35,253 bases of DNA from Acidimicrobiaceae bacterium (GTDB lineage Bacteria; Actinomycetota; Acidimicrobiia; Acidimicrobiales; Aldehydirespiratoraceae): positions 2,076 through 37,328 of the forward strand of contig NZNH01000084.1 in assembly GCA_002694825.1 (NCBI GenBank), written 5' to 3'. This document shows, piece after piece, positions 1-6,817 of the stretch. A program made the position numbers and the translations under genes. Position 1 is the stretch's first letter, and every line of letters begins with the position of its first letter. Below the pieces are notes generated by a model, which was not told the origin of the DNA, made no database searches, and was given only the letters and a program-made list of their open reading frames with translations.

Positions 1-191
1 TACTGGGCGGTCGCCCAGACGACCGGCCGCCCGGTGGTCTCCTCAAGCGCGGTGGTGGCCGCAGCGAGGCCGGCCCCACCGAACAGGAAGATCTCTCGAA
101 CGCTCAGCCGGGGGATGACGGGCAGATACCACCGGTGCGGATTGTGCGTGGCCTCAAGGCCGAGCCACTTGCGCGGTGTGAGCTCGCTCAT
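1..191 (-). CDS. Partial acyl-CoA thioesterase-like HotDog protein (N-terminus only)
   Basis: Reading on the minus strand from an ATG at 191 gives 63 residues before the window edge cuts the gene. The peptide begins MSELTPRKWLGLEATHNPHR and later has LFGGAGLAAA and GRPVVWATAQY. This pattern (FGG followed by a GRP-hWATAQ strand) resembles the N-terminal HotDog domain of actinobacterial TesB-like acyl-CoA thioesterases, which hydrolyse acyl-CoA to free acid and CoA. The ATG overlaps the stop of the preceding alpha/beta hydrolase (ATGA at 188-191), so the two are translationally coupled. The catalytic part is outside the window, so the family call rests on the N-terminus alone. Confidence 0.55.
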   Translation of the reverse strand, partial: MSELTPRKWLGLEATHNPHRWYLPVIPRLSVREIFLFGGAGLAAATTALEETTGRPVVWATAQ

Positions 192-1003
192 CGGAGGTTG
201 TCCCGAATCTCGACGGCCGCACGCGCCGGATGGGTGAACGGCCCGAAGTGGGTCTCGCCCTCCCAGGTGACGAGGCGCGCCGACCCGATTCCCTCGGCCA
301 CCATCGGAGCGATCGTCGCAGGTGGCGCTCCATCGGTCGACGCAATCACGGTGATATCGGCATCGATACCGCCGAGGCGCCCATAGACCTCGTAGTCGAC
401 GCTTTCGAACGTGCGGGCCTCGCTCTCGGGCGTGCACTTGAGCGTGACCCCCTCCGGCGACGGCGTGAAGCCGTGACGGACATAGTCGTCGAGCACCGCA
501 GGGTCGACCGCGGAAAACGGTGGGCGCGATCCGTATCGCTCGAGCACGGCCTCGATGGTGTCGAAGCTGGCCCGACGGTTGCGGGCGACCTCGGACATGG
601 TGCTCGGGTTGTCGCCCATCGGGGGGAAGACGATCGGCTCGAAGAGCCACGCGGTGCGGATCGTGCCGGGCCGACGGAGCTCGGTGGCGATCACGGTGGC
701 GCCGCCCATCGAGTGACCGACGAAGTCGACCGGCTCGTCGATGCCGAGAGCGTCGAGCACGGCGCAGAGGTCGTCGGCCATGCCACTCCAGTGAAAGCGG
801 TCGTCCGCAGGAATGGTGCTGTCTCCGTGGGCCCGAAGGTCCGGTGCCCAACAGTGGCGAATGTCGCCGAGTTGCTCGGCGATCCGGGTGTAGCACCGGC
901 CATGGAAGCCGGTGGCGTGCACGAAAAGGAGCGGTGGTCCTTCGCCTCCGAGATCATGGATGGCGAGCTCGACGCCGTCGCTGGAGCTCGCGTGGAGTGT
1001 CAC
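188..1003 (-). CDS. Alpha/beta-fold hydrolase
   Basis: A 271-residue protein starting at GTG 1003. It has an alpha/beta-hydrolase oxyanion region (LLFVHATGFHG, about 25-35), the nucleophile elbow GHSMGG with Ser98, and a C-terminal catalytic His252 in GETHFGPF. This is a complete, normal-length family member. Substrate cannot be predicted; the family covers esterases, epoxide hydrolases and dehalogenases. The GTG overlaps the TGA of the upstream AhpD-like gene (GTGA at 1000-1003), and its own stop overlaps the thioesterase-like start, so it lies in the middle of a tightly coupled run. The serine-histidine machinery is seen; the role is unknown. Confidence 0.85.
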   Translation of the reverse strand: MTLHASSSDGVELAIHDLGGEGPPLLFVHATGFHGRCYTRIAEQLGDIRHCWAPDLRAHGDSTIPADDRFHWSGMADDLCAVLDALGIDEPVDFVGHSMGGATVIATELRRPGTIRTAWLFEPIVFPPMGDNPSTMSEVARNRRASFDTIEAVLERYGSRPPFSAVDPAVLDDYVRHGFTPSPEGVTLKCTPESEARTFESVDYEVYGRLGGIDADITVIASTDGAPPATIAPMVAEGIGSARLVTWEGETHFGPFTHPARAAVEIRDNLR

Positions 1004-1518
1004 CGTTCGCCCTCATTCACGAAGTAGTGCCCATCGTCGTCGGCTTCCACGCCGAGCACGGTGAAGAAGCGGCCATTGCCGAGCGTCATCGCACACAGTG
1101 CCGTGAGCTCGATCACCTCGACGTCGGTGAAGTGGTCGCGGAGGTCCGCCATGAATGTGTCGTCGAGTCGGTGATGATCCGACGCGAAGCGGTCGGCGAA
1201 CTCGCCGGCGAGACGTTCACGTTCGTCGAGATCGCCGAGGGTGTGCACGCCGCCGAGATCACAGGCGACGACAGCTTCGACCGTCGCCTCGTCGAAGCCA
1301 TCCTCCGTCGCATGGGCGGAGCGGGTGTTCAGACAGACGGGACAGCCATTCGCAGCGGCGATGCGAAGCCGCGCCACCTCCCGAACCCGAGGCGGAAGCG
1401 AGGTCTTCTCGTAAATCGCCGCCGAATAGGCACCCATGCCCATGGCGACGTCGAGCTGCATCATCAGCAGGCGTTCTCGCTCCAGTCCGGAGCCGTCGGG
1501 AACATCGATGCGAGCCAT
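1000..1518 (-). CDS. Carboxymuconolactone decarboxylase/AhpD-like protein
   Basis: A 172-residue all-helical protein with the redox signature GCPVC (Cys59, Cys62) followed by His69, set in the segment LRIAAANGCPVCLNTRSAHA. This is the CMD/AhpD-like core, in which a CxxC pair plus histidine acts in peroxide or disulfide chemistry. The spacing from the second Cys to His is six residues, longer than the three of classical AhpD, so true alkylhydroperoxidase partner activity is uncertain. The ATG start at 1518 is supported by a TAGGCT hexamer ending 6 nt upstream. It follows the PrmA-like gene and overlaps the downstream hydrolase, suggesting co-expression with it. Confidence 0.8.
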   Translation of the reverse strand: MARIDVPDGSGLERERLLMMQLDVAMGMGAYSAAIYEKTSLPPRVREVARLRIAAANGCPVCLNTRSAHATEDGFDEATVEAVVACDLGGVHTLGDLDERERLAGEFADRFASDHHRLDDTFMADLRDHFTDVEVIELTALCAMTLGNGRFFTVLGVEADDDGHYFVNEGER

Positions 1519-1524
1519 CGGGCG

Positions 1525-1530
1525 AGCCTA
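1525..1530 (-). promoter_or_regulatory. Candidate -10 hexamer TAGGCT for the AhpD-like gene
   Basis: TAGGCT on the minus strand lies 6 nt before the ATG at 1518 and overlaps the TAG stop of the PrmA-like gene. Transcription from it would begin at or beside the start codon. No clear -35 element was seen. Confidence 0.4.
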
Positions 1531-2337
1531 GGTCGCTGCGTCGCCTCGTCCACGATCGAACACGAGGGCGACCCAGCCGTCCTCGCTCAGTCGCTCGGTA
1601 GGGCTCTGGCCGTGGAGCCGTGCCGCCCGCTCGGCCTGCTCGCCATCGAGGATCCCGGCGACGATCAGCACGGGAACGTCGAGGCGTTGGACCGCAGGGG
1701 CGACGGATTCGTGGATGTCGATCGTGACGTTGAGCAGAGCGACATCGAACGACTCGTCGTTACCGATGTCGCTGATGTCGCCGATACGCACCTCGACGCG
1801 TTCGCGGACACCGTTGGCCATGGCGTTCGTCTGGGCCGCTGGCGCCGCCGCCGGATCGAGGTCGATCCCGATCACATCTGCGCCGAGTTGGGCTGCGGCG
1901 ATTGCGAGAATGCCGCTCCCGGTCCCGAGGTCGACGACGCGGTCGCCGGTCCCGATGTGCTCGGCGAGCGCAGTCAGCATCAGGCGAGTCGTGGGGTGAC
2001 TGCCGCTGCCGAAGGCATGCCCCGGGTCGATTACCAGATCGACGAACCGGCCGGTGGAATCCGGATCGATCCAGGGTGGACGAACGTGAAAGCGGCCCGC
2101 CCGGTAGTCAGCCGCGTGGTCTCGCCAGTTGTCGAGTCCGGTCGTGTCGGCGACGTCCTCTACCCGCCCGCCGTGGCGAAAGGCCACCGACGTGGCGGTG
2201 GCGGTGTCGGTGAATGCCGCCCGGATCGAGCGGTCGATCTCCTCCACACCGACAGCACCAGCACGCCAGAGTTCGTCGACGAGAAGTTCGGTGGTCGAGT
2301 CATCGTCGGGACGAACGATCGTGACCAGGTGATGCAC
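1528..2337 (-). CDS. Ribosomal protein L11 methyltransferase-like (PrmA family)
   Basis: A 269-residue SAM-dependent methyltransferase from a GTG start at 2337. The PrmA hallmark DPGHAFGSGSHPTTRL (104-119) is followed by SAM motif I VVDLGTGSGILAIAAA (134-149) and an acidic motif II GIDLDP (157-162). The N-terminal 90 residues match the position of the substrate-recognition domain of PrmA, which trimethylates ribosomal protein L11. Motif IV reads LLNVTIDIH, less typical than the usual Asn-Ile-Leu form, so a different protein substrate is possible. It begins 2 nt after the PAC2-family stop. Fold and SAM use are clear; L11 as substrate is by family. Confidence 0.8.
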   Translation of the reverse strand: MHHLVTIVRPDDDSTTELLVDELWRAGAVGVEEIDRSIRAAFTDTATATSVAFRHGGRVEDVADTTGLDNWRDHAADYRAGRFHVRPPWIDPDSTGRFVDLVIDPGHAFGSGSHPTTRLMLTALAEHIGTGDRVVDLGTGSGILAIAAAQLGADVIGIDLDPAAAPAAQTNAMANGVRERVEVRIGDISDIGNDESFDVALLNVTIDIHESVAPAVQRLDVPVLIVAGILDGEQAERAARLHGQSPTERLSEDGWVALVFDRGRGDAAT

Positions 2338-2339
2338 CC

Positions 2340-3215
2340 TCAGTCGTCCTGTTGGCGCAGGAAGCGTTCGAACTCGGCGGCGAGATCGTCGGCGTTGGGG
2401 ATACTCGACTCGGCTCGGCGGTCGTAGTGCTCTTCGAGTCGTCGGACGTACCCCGTGACATCGTCGTCGTCGGCCATGGCCTCGTCGACGCGGCGCTCCC
2501 AGGCTCGAGCCTCATCCTCGAGGTCGGCCCAGGAGGTCGGCAGGCCGGTGATGCGTTCGAAGCGCTCGAGGAGGGCCCCGCTGGCCTTGGGGTTCGGTGA
2601 TCCCGACACGTAGTGAGGGACCGATGCGCGGAGTGACACGGCGGGGATACCGGCGCGTTCGAGGCGTTCGTGAAGCACCCCGATGACCCCAGTTGGCCCC
2701 TGGTAGCTCGGACGGTCGAGTCGCATGACGGCGGCGAGGTCGGCATCGGTCGTCGAACCGGTGATGGTCGGCGGGCGGGTATGGGGCACCTCGGCGATCA
2801 TGGCGCCGAACGTGACCACCATCGCGGCGTCGACCGCGGTTGCGACCTCGGTGATGGCATCGCTGAAGGTTCGCCAGAGCAGGTGGGGTTCGACCCCCTC
2901 GACCAACACGAGATCACGGGACTGGTCGGGTAGCGCCAGGACGTGGATCCGGTGATCGGGCCAGTCGATGACACGGCGGCCGTCGTCAGCGATGCGGATC
3001 TCGGGCCGGCGCTCGCTGAAGTCGAAGAACGGGTCGGCGTCGATGACGCCGACCTCGATCCCCCCGGTGCCTCGTAGGGATTCGATCGCTCCGGTAGCGG
3101 CGCCGCCGACGTCGAAGAGGCCCTCGAACGCGGTGACAAGGATCGGAGAACGCAGGGAGGGCAGATCGGCGGTCCACTGGAGCACGGTCACCAGCCCAGC
3201 ATGCCCGCACACCAT
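2340..3215 (-). CDS. PAC2 (proteasome assembly chaperone 2) family protein
   Basis: A 291-residue protein. The open frame continues further upstream into the amidohydrolase gene, but ATG 3215 is the first usable start after that gene's stop (68 nt gap); no strong ribosome site is visible. The core SPILVTAFEGLFDVGGAATG followed by a region ending in VPHTRPPTITGSTTD is characteristic of bacterial PAC2 proteins, which are common in actinobacteria and related to eukaryotic proteasome assembly chaperones. The C-terminal segment carries the family's Asp/Glu-rich helical tail, ending LAAEFERFLRQQDD. The bacterial family has no settled biochemical function, and no proteasome gene is in the window. 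Confidence 0.82.
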   Translation of the reverse strand: MVCGHAGLVTVLQWTADLPSLRSPILVTAFEGLFDVGGAATGAIESLRGTGGIEVGVIDADPFFDFSERRPEIRIADDGRRVIDWPDHRIHVLALPDQSRDLVLVEGVEPHLLWRTFSDAITEVATAVDAAMVVTFGAMIAEVPHTRPPTITGSTTDADLAAVMRLDRPSYQGPTGVIGVLHERLERAGIPAVSLRASVPHYVSGSPNPKASGALLERFERITGLPTSWADLEDEARAWERRVDEAMADDDDVTGYVRRLEEHYDRRAESSIPNADDLAAEFERFLRQQDD

Positions 3216-3283
3216 GACTTCGGCACGGTCGGCCGATGAAACGAGCGCACGCCTGATGATCGCGACGCCGTTCAGCGGCCGGG

Positions 3284-4186
3284 TCAGTCGAGCTTCAGCA
3301 CCCGACGGGCGTTGTCCCGAAGGAACTTCGGCCAGACCTCGTCCTTGAACGGAACATTGCGAAGCTGCTGGAAGATCTTGTCGAGCGACAGGCCCATCGG
3401 GAAATAGCCGGCGTAGATGATCTTGTCGGCACCGCGAGTGTTGGCGTAGTCGATGATCGCCTTCGGGTAGTGCTTCGGCGCGAACGCCGACGTGGAGTAG
3501 TGAAGCCCCGGCCACTTGAGCATGAGCTTCACCGCGAGGTCTTCCCACGGCTCGCAACCATGACGGGTCACGAAGGTGAGCTCCGGGAAGTCGTACATCA
3601 CCTGATCGATGCGCTCGACGTGCTGAGGCGCAGCCGGCACGCGCGGCCCGGGGATGCCGGCGCAGCAAAAGATCGGGATGTCGAGTTCACAGCACAGGGC
3701 GTAGATCGGGTACATCAGCGGCGCGTCGATCGGCACCTGCGGCATCCGGCCCGACGGGAACGCCGTGACCGCCTTGAGGCCGAACTCGTCGTGGAGCCGC
3801 CGGATCGTGCGGATCGCCTCGACACCGTCGTTGGGATCAGGTTCATGGCACGGGATGAAGCGATCGGGGTGCTGGGTGACGCACCGAACGCCCTCACCCT
3901 CACCGGAGGCCGCGATGCCGACCATCGCGATCTCAACATTGCAGCGATCCATGAACGGCAGCAGCAGATCGGGGCCCTGCGGCGGTTCGTCGAGGTTGCC
4001 GTCGGCATCTCGGGCCTGATCGGAGAACGGCACGTCCTTGAACATGTACTGCGCAGGGAAGTTCATGTTGGCCGACTCGGCGTCCTTCAGCGCCCGCTCG
4101 AGGAAGGCGTAACGGTTCTTGCCGGTCGTGCCCGCCGTCGTGCCCATCATCGTGTCGATGACCCCGATGTCTTCCGGAAAGCCCAT
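3284..4186 (-). CDS. Amidohydrolase-2-fold protein lacking canonical metal ligands (copy A)
   Basis: A 300-residue TIM-barrel protein of the amidohydrolase_2 type, a family including decarboxylases and lactonases. It starts at ATG 4186 with AGGGG upstream. Recognisable blocks are GVIDTMMG (8-15), DIPIFCCAG (169-177), FVTRHGCEPW (205-214) and KIIYAGYFP (255-263). In typical members these contain DxHxH, a His before AlaGly, a His, and GSD-(Y/F)-P. Here the HxH positions are Met13 and Gly15, the second His is Cys175 and the terminal Asp is Tyr261; only His209 remains. A close paralog lies at 31856-32719 with identical substitutions. It may be a metal-free enzyme or a binding protein; the function is unknown. 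Confidence 0.8.
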   Translation of the reverse strand: MGFPEDIGVIDTMMGTTAGTTGKNRYAFLERALKDAESANMNFPAQYMFKDVPFSDQARDADGNLDEPPQGPDLLLPFMDRCNVEIAMVGIAASGEGEGVRCVTQHPDRFIPCHEPDPNDGVEAIRTIRRLHDEFGLKAVTAFPSGRMPQVPIDAPLMYPIYALCCELDIPIFCCAGIPGPRVPAAPQHVERIDQVMYDFPELTFVTRHGCEPWEDLAVKLMLKWPGLHYSTSAFAPKHYPKAIIDYANTRGADKIIYAGYFPMGLSLDKIFQQLRNVPFKDEVWPKFLRDNARRVLKLD

Positions 4187-4210
4187 GAATCCCCCTGTCG
4201 ATTCCGAGCG

Positions 4211-4216
4211 ACCCTA
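4211..4216 (-). promoter_or_regulatory. Candidate -10 TAGGGT for the copy A amidohydrolase run
   Basis: TAGGGT on the minus strand lies 24 nt before ATG 4186, leaving a short 5' leader that contains the AGGGG ribosome site. It is back to back with the plus-strand hexamer at 4227-4232, so both promoters share a 55-bp gap. Confidence 0.35.
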
Positions 4217-4226
4217 ACGCGGGGGC

Positions 4227-4232
4227 TACCGT
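4227..4232 (+). promoter_or_regulatory. Candidate -10 TACCGT for the alpha/beta hydrolase at 4242
   Basis: TACCGT ends 9 nt before ATG 4242. There is no Shine-Dalgarno sequence in the gap, consistent with a leaderless or nearly leaderless message. Confidence 0.4.
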
Positions 4233-4241
4233 CCCTTCGAA

Positions 4242-5093
4242 ATGGAACCGACCCCCTTGCGTTTCACCACCTCCGATGTCGTGATCGCGGCCGATCGCCG
4301 TGGCGATCCACGTGACCCGCCGGTGTTCTTCCTGCACGGCGGCGGTCAGACCCGTCACTCGTGGGGTACGGCTGCCGAGGTGGTGGCCGAACGCGGCTGG
4401 TGCACCTACACCCTCGATTCGCGAGGGCACGGCGAGAGCGACTGGTCGGCTGAGGCGAACTACTCGTTGCAGGACTTCGCGCTCGACCTGATCTCGATCG
4501 CCGACGCCGTCGGGTCGAACCCCGTGATCGTCGGGGCGTCGCTCGGCGGACTCACCAGCCTGCTCGCGATGGGGCGGGAACGCCCCGGGCTCGGCCGCGG
4601 GCTGGTGTTGGTCGACATCGTCCCCGAGATGGAGCAGGCCGGCACCGACCGCATCGGTGCGTTCATGATGCGCCATGTCGAAACTGGGTTTGCCTCGTTG
4701 CACGAGGCCGCCGTCGCCGTCGCCGAGTACAGCCCCCGTCCCGGTCGAACGATCGACCCCGACAGCCTCCGCAAGAACCTCCGAGAGCGCGATGGCCGCT
4801 GGTACTGGCACTGGGACCCGCGCTTCATGTCGTCGATCAAGCGGAGCAACGGCGGCTCGGAGGTCTTCGCCCACGAGGTCCTGACCGAATGTGCCCGTGC
4901 GATCGATGTCCCCAAGCTGCTCGTGCGCGGCCGGATGAGCGACGTTGTCACCGAGGAGGCCGCCCGGCGTTTCGTCGCCGCCGTGCCCGGCACCGGCTAT
5001 GTCGACATCGCCGATGCCGCCCACATGGTTGCCGGCGACAAGAACGACGTGTTTCGGTCGGCCGTGCTCGACTTCCTCGCCGAACTCGACTGA
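4242..5093 (+). CDS. Alpha/beta-fold hydrolase
   Basis: A 283-residue hydrolase with an oxyanion motif FFLHGGGQTRHSW (29-41), LDSRGHGES (58-66), the nucleophile elbow GASLGG with Ser100, and a catalytic His261 in DAAHMVAGD near the C-terminus. The pattern is that of a soluble esterase/peroxidase-type alpha/beta hydrolase as found widely in actinobacteria. It is transcribed divergently from the copy A amidohydrolase-like gene across 55 bp. Its TGA directly abuts the stop of the opposing phosphodiesterase gene, with no bases between them. Substrate is not predictable. It is unrelated in detail to the hydrolase at 188-1003 apart from the fold. Confidence 0.85.
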   Translation: MEPTPLRFTTSDVVIAADRRGDPRDPPVFFLHGGGQTRHSWGTAAEVVAERGWCTYTLDSRGHGESDWSAEANYSLQDFALDLISIADAVGSNPVIVGASLGGLTSLLAMGRERPGLGRGLVLVDIVPEMEQAGTDRIGAFMMRHVETGFASLHEAAVAVAEYSPRPGRTIDPDSLRKNLRERDGRWYWHWDPRFMSSIKRSNGGSEVFAHEVLTECARAIDVPKLLVRGRMSDVVTEEAARRFVAAVPGTGYVDIADAAHMVAGDKNDVFRSAVLDFLAELD

Positions 5094-6572
5094 TCAGCGC
5101 AGGTAGACGTACTGGTCGTCGTTCAAGATGGCGTCGATCCCGGCGTCGCGTAGGGCCCCCGCCAGGTCGAACGGCTCGGCGATCGCAAAGCGCTGCATGC
5201 CGTGGTCGGCGAGCACGATGACCGCAGTGCGGTCGAGTTTTCCGGCCGCCTCGATCTCGGCGAGCACATCGCGCATGCGGGCATCGGTGTCGCGAATGGC
5301 GGCGTGGAGGATCTCCGAATGCGGCCCACCGGCGTGCCCGCAGGCGTCGGTGAGGTTGAACGTGAACCAGCTGTAGCGGGGGAGCGCCCCGAACTCGCCC
5401 CGCCAGACATGCAGGGCCTCGTTGCGGGAGTGGGCGTCGTAGATCGATGCGTTGCGGAACTCCTTCACCCCCATGAAGTCCTCGGTGCGGTGCAGACGGC
5501 GGTCGGCGTCGGAGAGGGTGGGGATTGGCCCGTTCGTCGTCATCTGGGCATACGTGGAGTAGTCGGCGCCGCGATCGCCGTATTCGTAGGTCGTGGCGGT
5601 GAACGCCTCGGGCTCGTGACGCTTCAACGCCTCGTGGATCGTCTCGACGCCGGGCGCCAGGTGTTCGCGGGCTCGGATCATCTGGTGATAGTCGAGCAGG
5701 TCGACATGGACGTCCCGGTCCCGGTCGAACCAGGTGTTGTGGAGTACCCCCGACCGTCCGGGGAACACACCGGTGCACTGTGTCGTGTGGTTGGCCAGTG
5801 TGGCGGTCGGCAGCGCCGAGATGCAGCCGTGTCGGTAGGAGGTGCCTCGTTCGATCAGTGAGGCGATGCCAGGGGCCTCACCTCGATCGACGGCGTCGTG
5901 CAGCGCGTTGGGGTTCACCCCATCCCACAGAAACACGACGACGTGGTCGGGACGCTCGTCGGGGTCGAGGAGTTCGGTGATCTCGTCGCCGTCCTGCATG
6001 GCGAGCCGGACCCCGCTGCGGGCGCGACCTCGGCCGTCGACCCCATCGCCGGCCGGAATGCCGAGCAGGGCAGCGATCGTCGGCGCGACATCGACGGTGC
6101 GGAGATGCTCGGTCACGATGCCGCGGGGCCGGATCCCGGGCCCGGCTGCAATGAACGGCGCCCGGGCCTGGATGCCGCCGAGCGAGCCGTGGTTCCCGAC
6201 ACAGTCGTGGAACATCTGCTGGGGCGACCACATGACGGCGGCGTCGGGCGCGTGCTCAGCGTCGAAGTACTGCACGACCGATTCGTACGCGAGGGGCGTG
6301 GCGAGTTCGCCGAGGGACACCCCCTCGACCGCAACCTCGGCCTCGGTCCCGATGCCCTGATCAAGCGCCTGATTCCGCAGCGGGTGGTCGCCGGACTCGG
6401 CGAGGATCTCGATCGACCCGTCGGGGGCTTCGCAGAAATCGACGGCGCCGGTGGCCGACGCGGCGCGGAATCCGTCACCGGTTTGCATGACCACGGTGTC
6501 GACGTAGCGGGTCATGGACGAATCGGTGAGCAACGATTCGAGCCGGGAGATGGGGGTATCGGCGAGGGTCAC
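5094..6572 (-). CDS. Alkaline-phosphatase-superfamily phosphodiesterase with permuted domain order
   Basis: A 492-residue enzyme of the type I phosphodiesterase/nucleotide pyrophosphatase superfamily. Residues about 208-460 hold the usual N-terminal part: VVFLWDGVNP (Asp217), nucleophile motif LPTATLANHTT (Thr258 at the TFPNH position), DACGHAGG (Asp409, His413) and LADHGM (Asp456, His457). The protein then ends about 30 residues later. The block that normally follows, GNHGS (His128) ... RAPFIAAGPGIRP ... DVAPTIAALLGIP, lies instead at 126-173, before the catalytic core. All metal ligands are thus present but in circularly permuted order. GTG 6572 is supported by TACGGT 7 nt upstream. The substrate is unknown; no signal peptide is seen. 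Confidence 0.8.
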   Translation of the reverse strand: MTLADTPISRLESLLTDSSMTRYVDTVVMQTGDGFRAASATGAVDFCEAPDGSIEILAESGDHPLRNQALDQGIGTEAEVAVEGVSLGELATPLAYESVVQYFDAEHAPDAAVMWSPQQMFHDCVGNHGSLGGIQARAPFIAAGPGIRPRGIVTEHLRTVDVAPTIAALLGIPAGDGVDGRGRARSGVRLAMQDGDEITELLDPDERPDHVVVFLWDGVNPNALHDAVDRGEAPGIASLIERGTSYRHGCISALPTATLANHTTQCTGVFPGRSGVLHNTWFDRDRDVHVDLLDYHQMIRAREHLAPGVETIHEALKRHEPEAFTATTYEYGDRGADYSTYAQMTTNGPIPTLSDADRRLHRTEDFMGVKEFRNASIYDAHSRNEALHVWRGEFGALPRYSWFTFNLTDACGHAGGPHSEILHAAIRDTDARMRDVLAEIEAAGKLDRTAVIVLADHGMQRFAIAEPFDLAGALRDAGIDAILNDDQYVYLR

Positions 6573-6579
6573 GGACGCG

Positions 6580-6585
6580 ACCGTA
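6580..6585 (-). promoter_or_regulatory. Candidate -10 TACGGT for the permuted phosphodiesterase gene
   Basis: TACGGT on the minus strand ends 7 nt before GTG 6572. This fixes the start at 6572 and argues that the N-terminal block of the protein is not an annotation artefact. Confidence 0.45.
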
Positions 6586-6635
6586 ACCCGTGCCGCTCAC
6601 CACCGCCGGTTGACGCTGCTGATTGGCGTTGCTGG

Positions 6636-6663
6636 TTGACAATGCCGCCGAACGGGTTACCGT
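6636..6663 (+). promoter_or_regulatory. leu leader promoter (TTGACA, 16 bp, TACCGT)
   Basis: A perfect -35 TTGACA at 6636-6641 is followed after 16 bp by an actinobacterial TANNNT -10, TACCGT, at 6658-6663. The expected transcription start, 6-8 nt later, falls at or beside the GTG of the leader peptide at 6671. It is the only promoter in the window with a consensus -35. Confidence 0.6.
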
Positions 6664-6670
6664 GGAGGCC

Positions 6671-6709
6671 GTGAAGTGCTGCAGCAACACCCTGCTTCTT
6701 CTCGTGTAG
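6671..6709 (+). CDS. leuL: leu operon leader peptide (12 residues, four consecutive Leu codons)
   Basis: GTG-initiated reading frame encoding MKCCSNTLLLLV then TAG. Codons 8-11 are CTG CTT CTT CTC, four leucines in a row using four different codons, ending two codons before the stop. It sits just upstream of a stable hairpin, a rho-independent terminator and leuA, the defining arrangement of a leucine attenuator: slow leucyl-tRNA supply stalls the ribosome on the Leu codons and relieves termination. A GGAGG is present at 6664-6668 but only 2 nt from the GTG, too close for normal use. With TACCGT ending 7 nt before the GTG, a leaderless message is more likely. Leader-peptide attenuation of leu genes is known in actinobacteria. 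Confidence 0.75.
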   Translation: MKCCSNTLLLLV

Positions 6710-6735
6710 GCGAGCGCCACATACCGGCGCTCGCC
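6709..6735 (+). promoter_or_regulatory. Attenuator hairpin 1:2 after the leader stop codon
   Basis: GGCGAGCGCC (6709-6718) and GGCGCTCGCC (6726-6735) form a perfect 10-bp stem with a 7-nt loop, beginning at the last base of the TAG. The 3' arm 6726-6733 can alternatively pair with 6750-6758 (8 pairs including one G-U, one bulge). That would put the terminator's 5' arm in a loop and act as an antiterminator when a ribosome stalled on the Leu codons covers the first arm. The perfect stem is seen; the switching is inferred. Confidence 0.6.
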
Positions 6736-6736
6736 G

Positions 6737-6777
6737 AACCCTCCGTGCCCGAGTGGCCCGGAGGGTTTCTTGTTTTT
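6737..6777 (+). terminator. leu attenuator rho-independent terminator
   Basis: AACCCTCCG (6737-6745) pairs perfectly over 9 bp with CGGAGGGTT (6759-6767) across a 13-nt loop. It is followed by a T-rich tract, TTTCTTGTTTTT (6766-6777). It lies between the leader peptide and leuA, 40 nt before the leuA ATG. This is the clearest intrinsic terminator in the window. Confidence 0.8.
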
Positions 6778-6817
6778 CCGTACACTTTCCACCTGACCGA
6801 CTCCCTGGGAGCGACCC

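Noticed and set aside
520-2427. A 635-codon open frame on the plus strand opposite the hydrolase, AhpD-like and PrmA-like genes.
   Set aside because: It is Arg-rich low-information sequence with no domain pattern, and three well-recognised families occupy the other strand. It is a GC-rich antisense shadow.
3216-3668. Upstream extension of the PAC2-family frame into the amidohydrolase gene.
   Set aside because: The extension is an out-of-frame reading of a conserved gene, and PAC2 homologs start near the ATG at 3215.
6664-6668. GGAGG as ribosome site of the leader peptide, and its possible pairing with CCTCC at 6740-6744 as an antiterminator.
   Set aside because: It is only 2 nt from the GTG, and the mapped-looking promoter would start transcription downstream of it, so it is probably not in the RNA.
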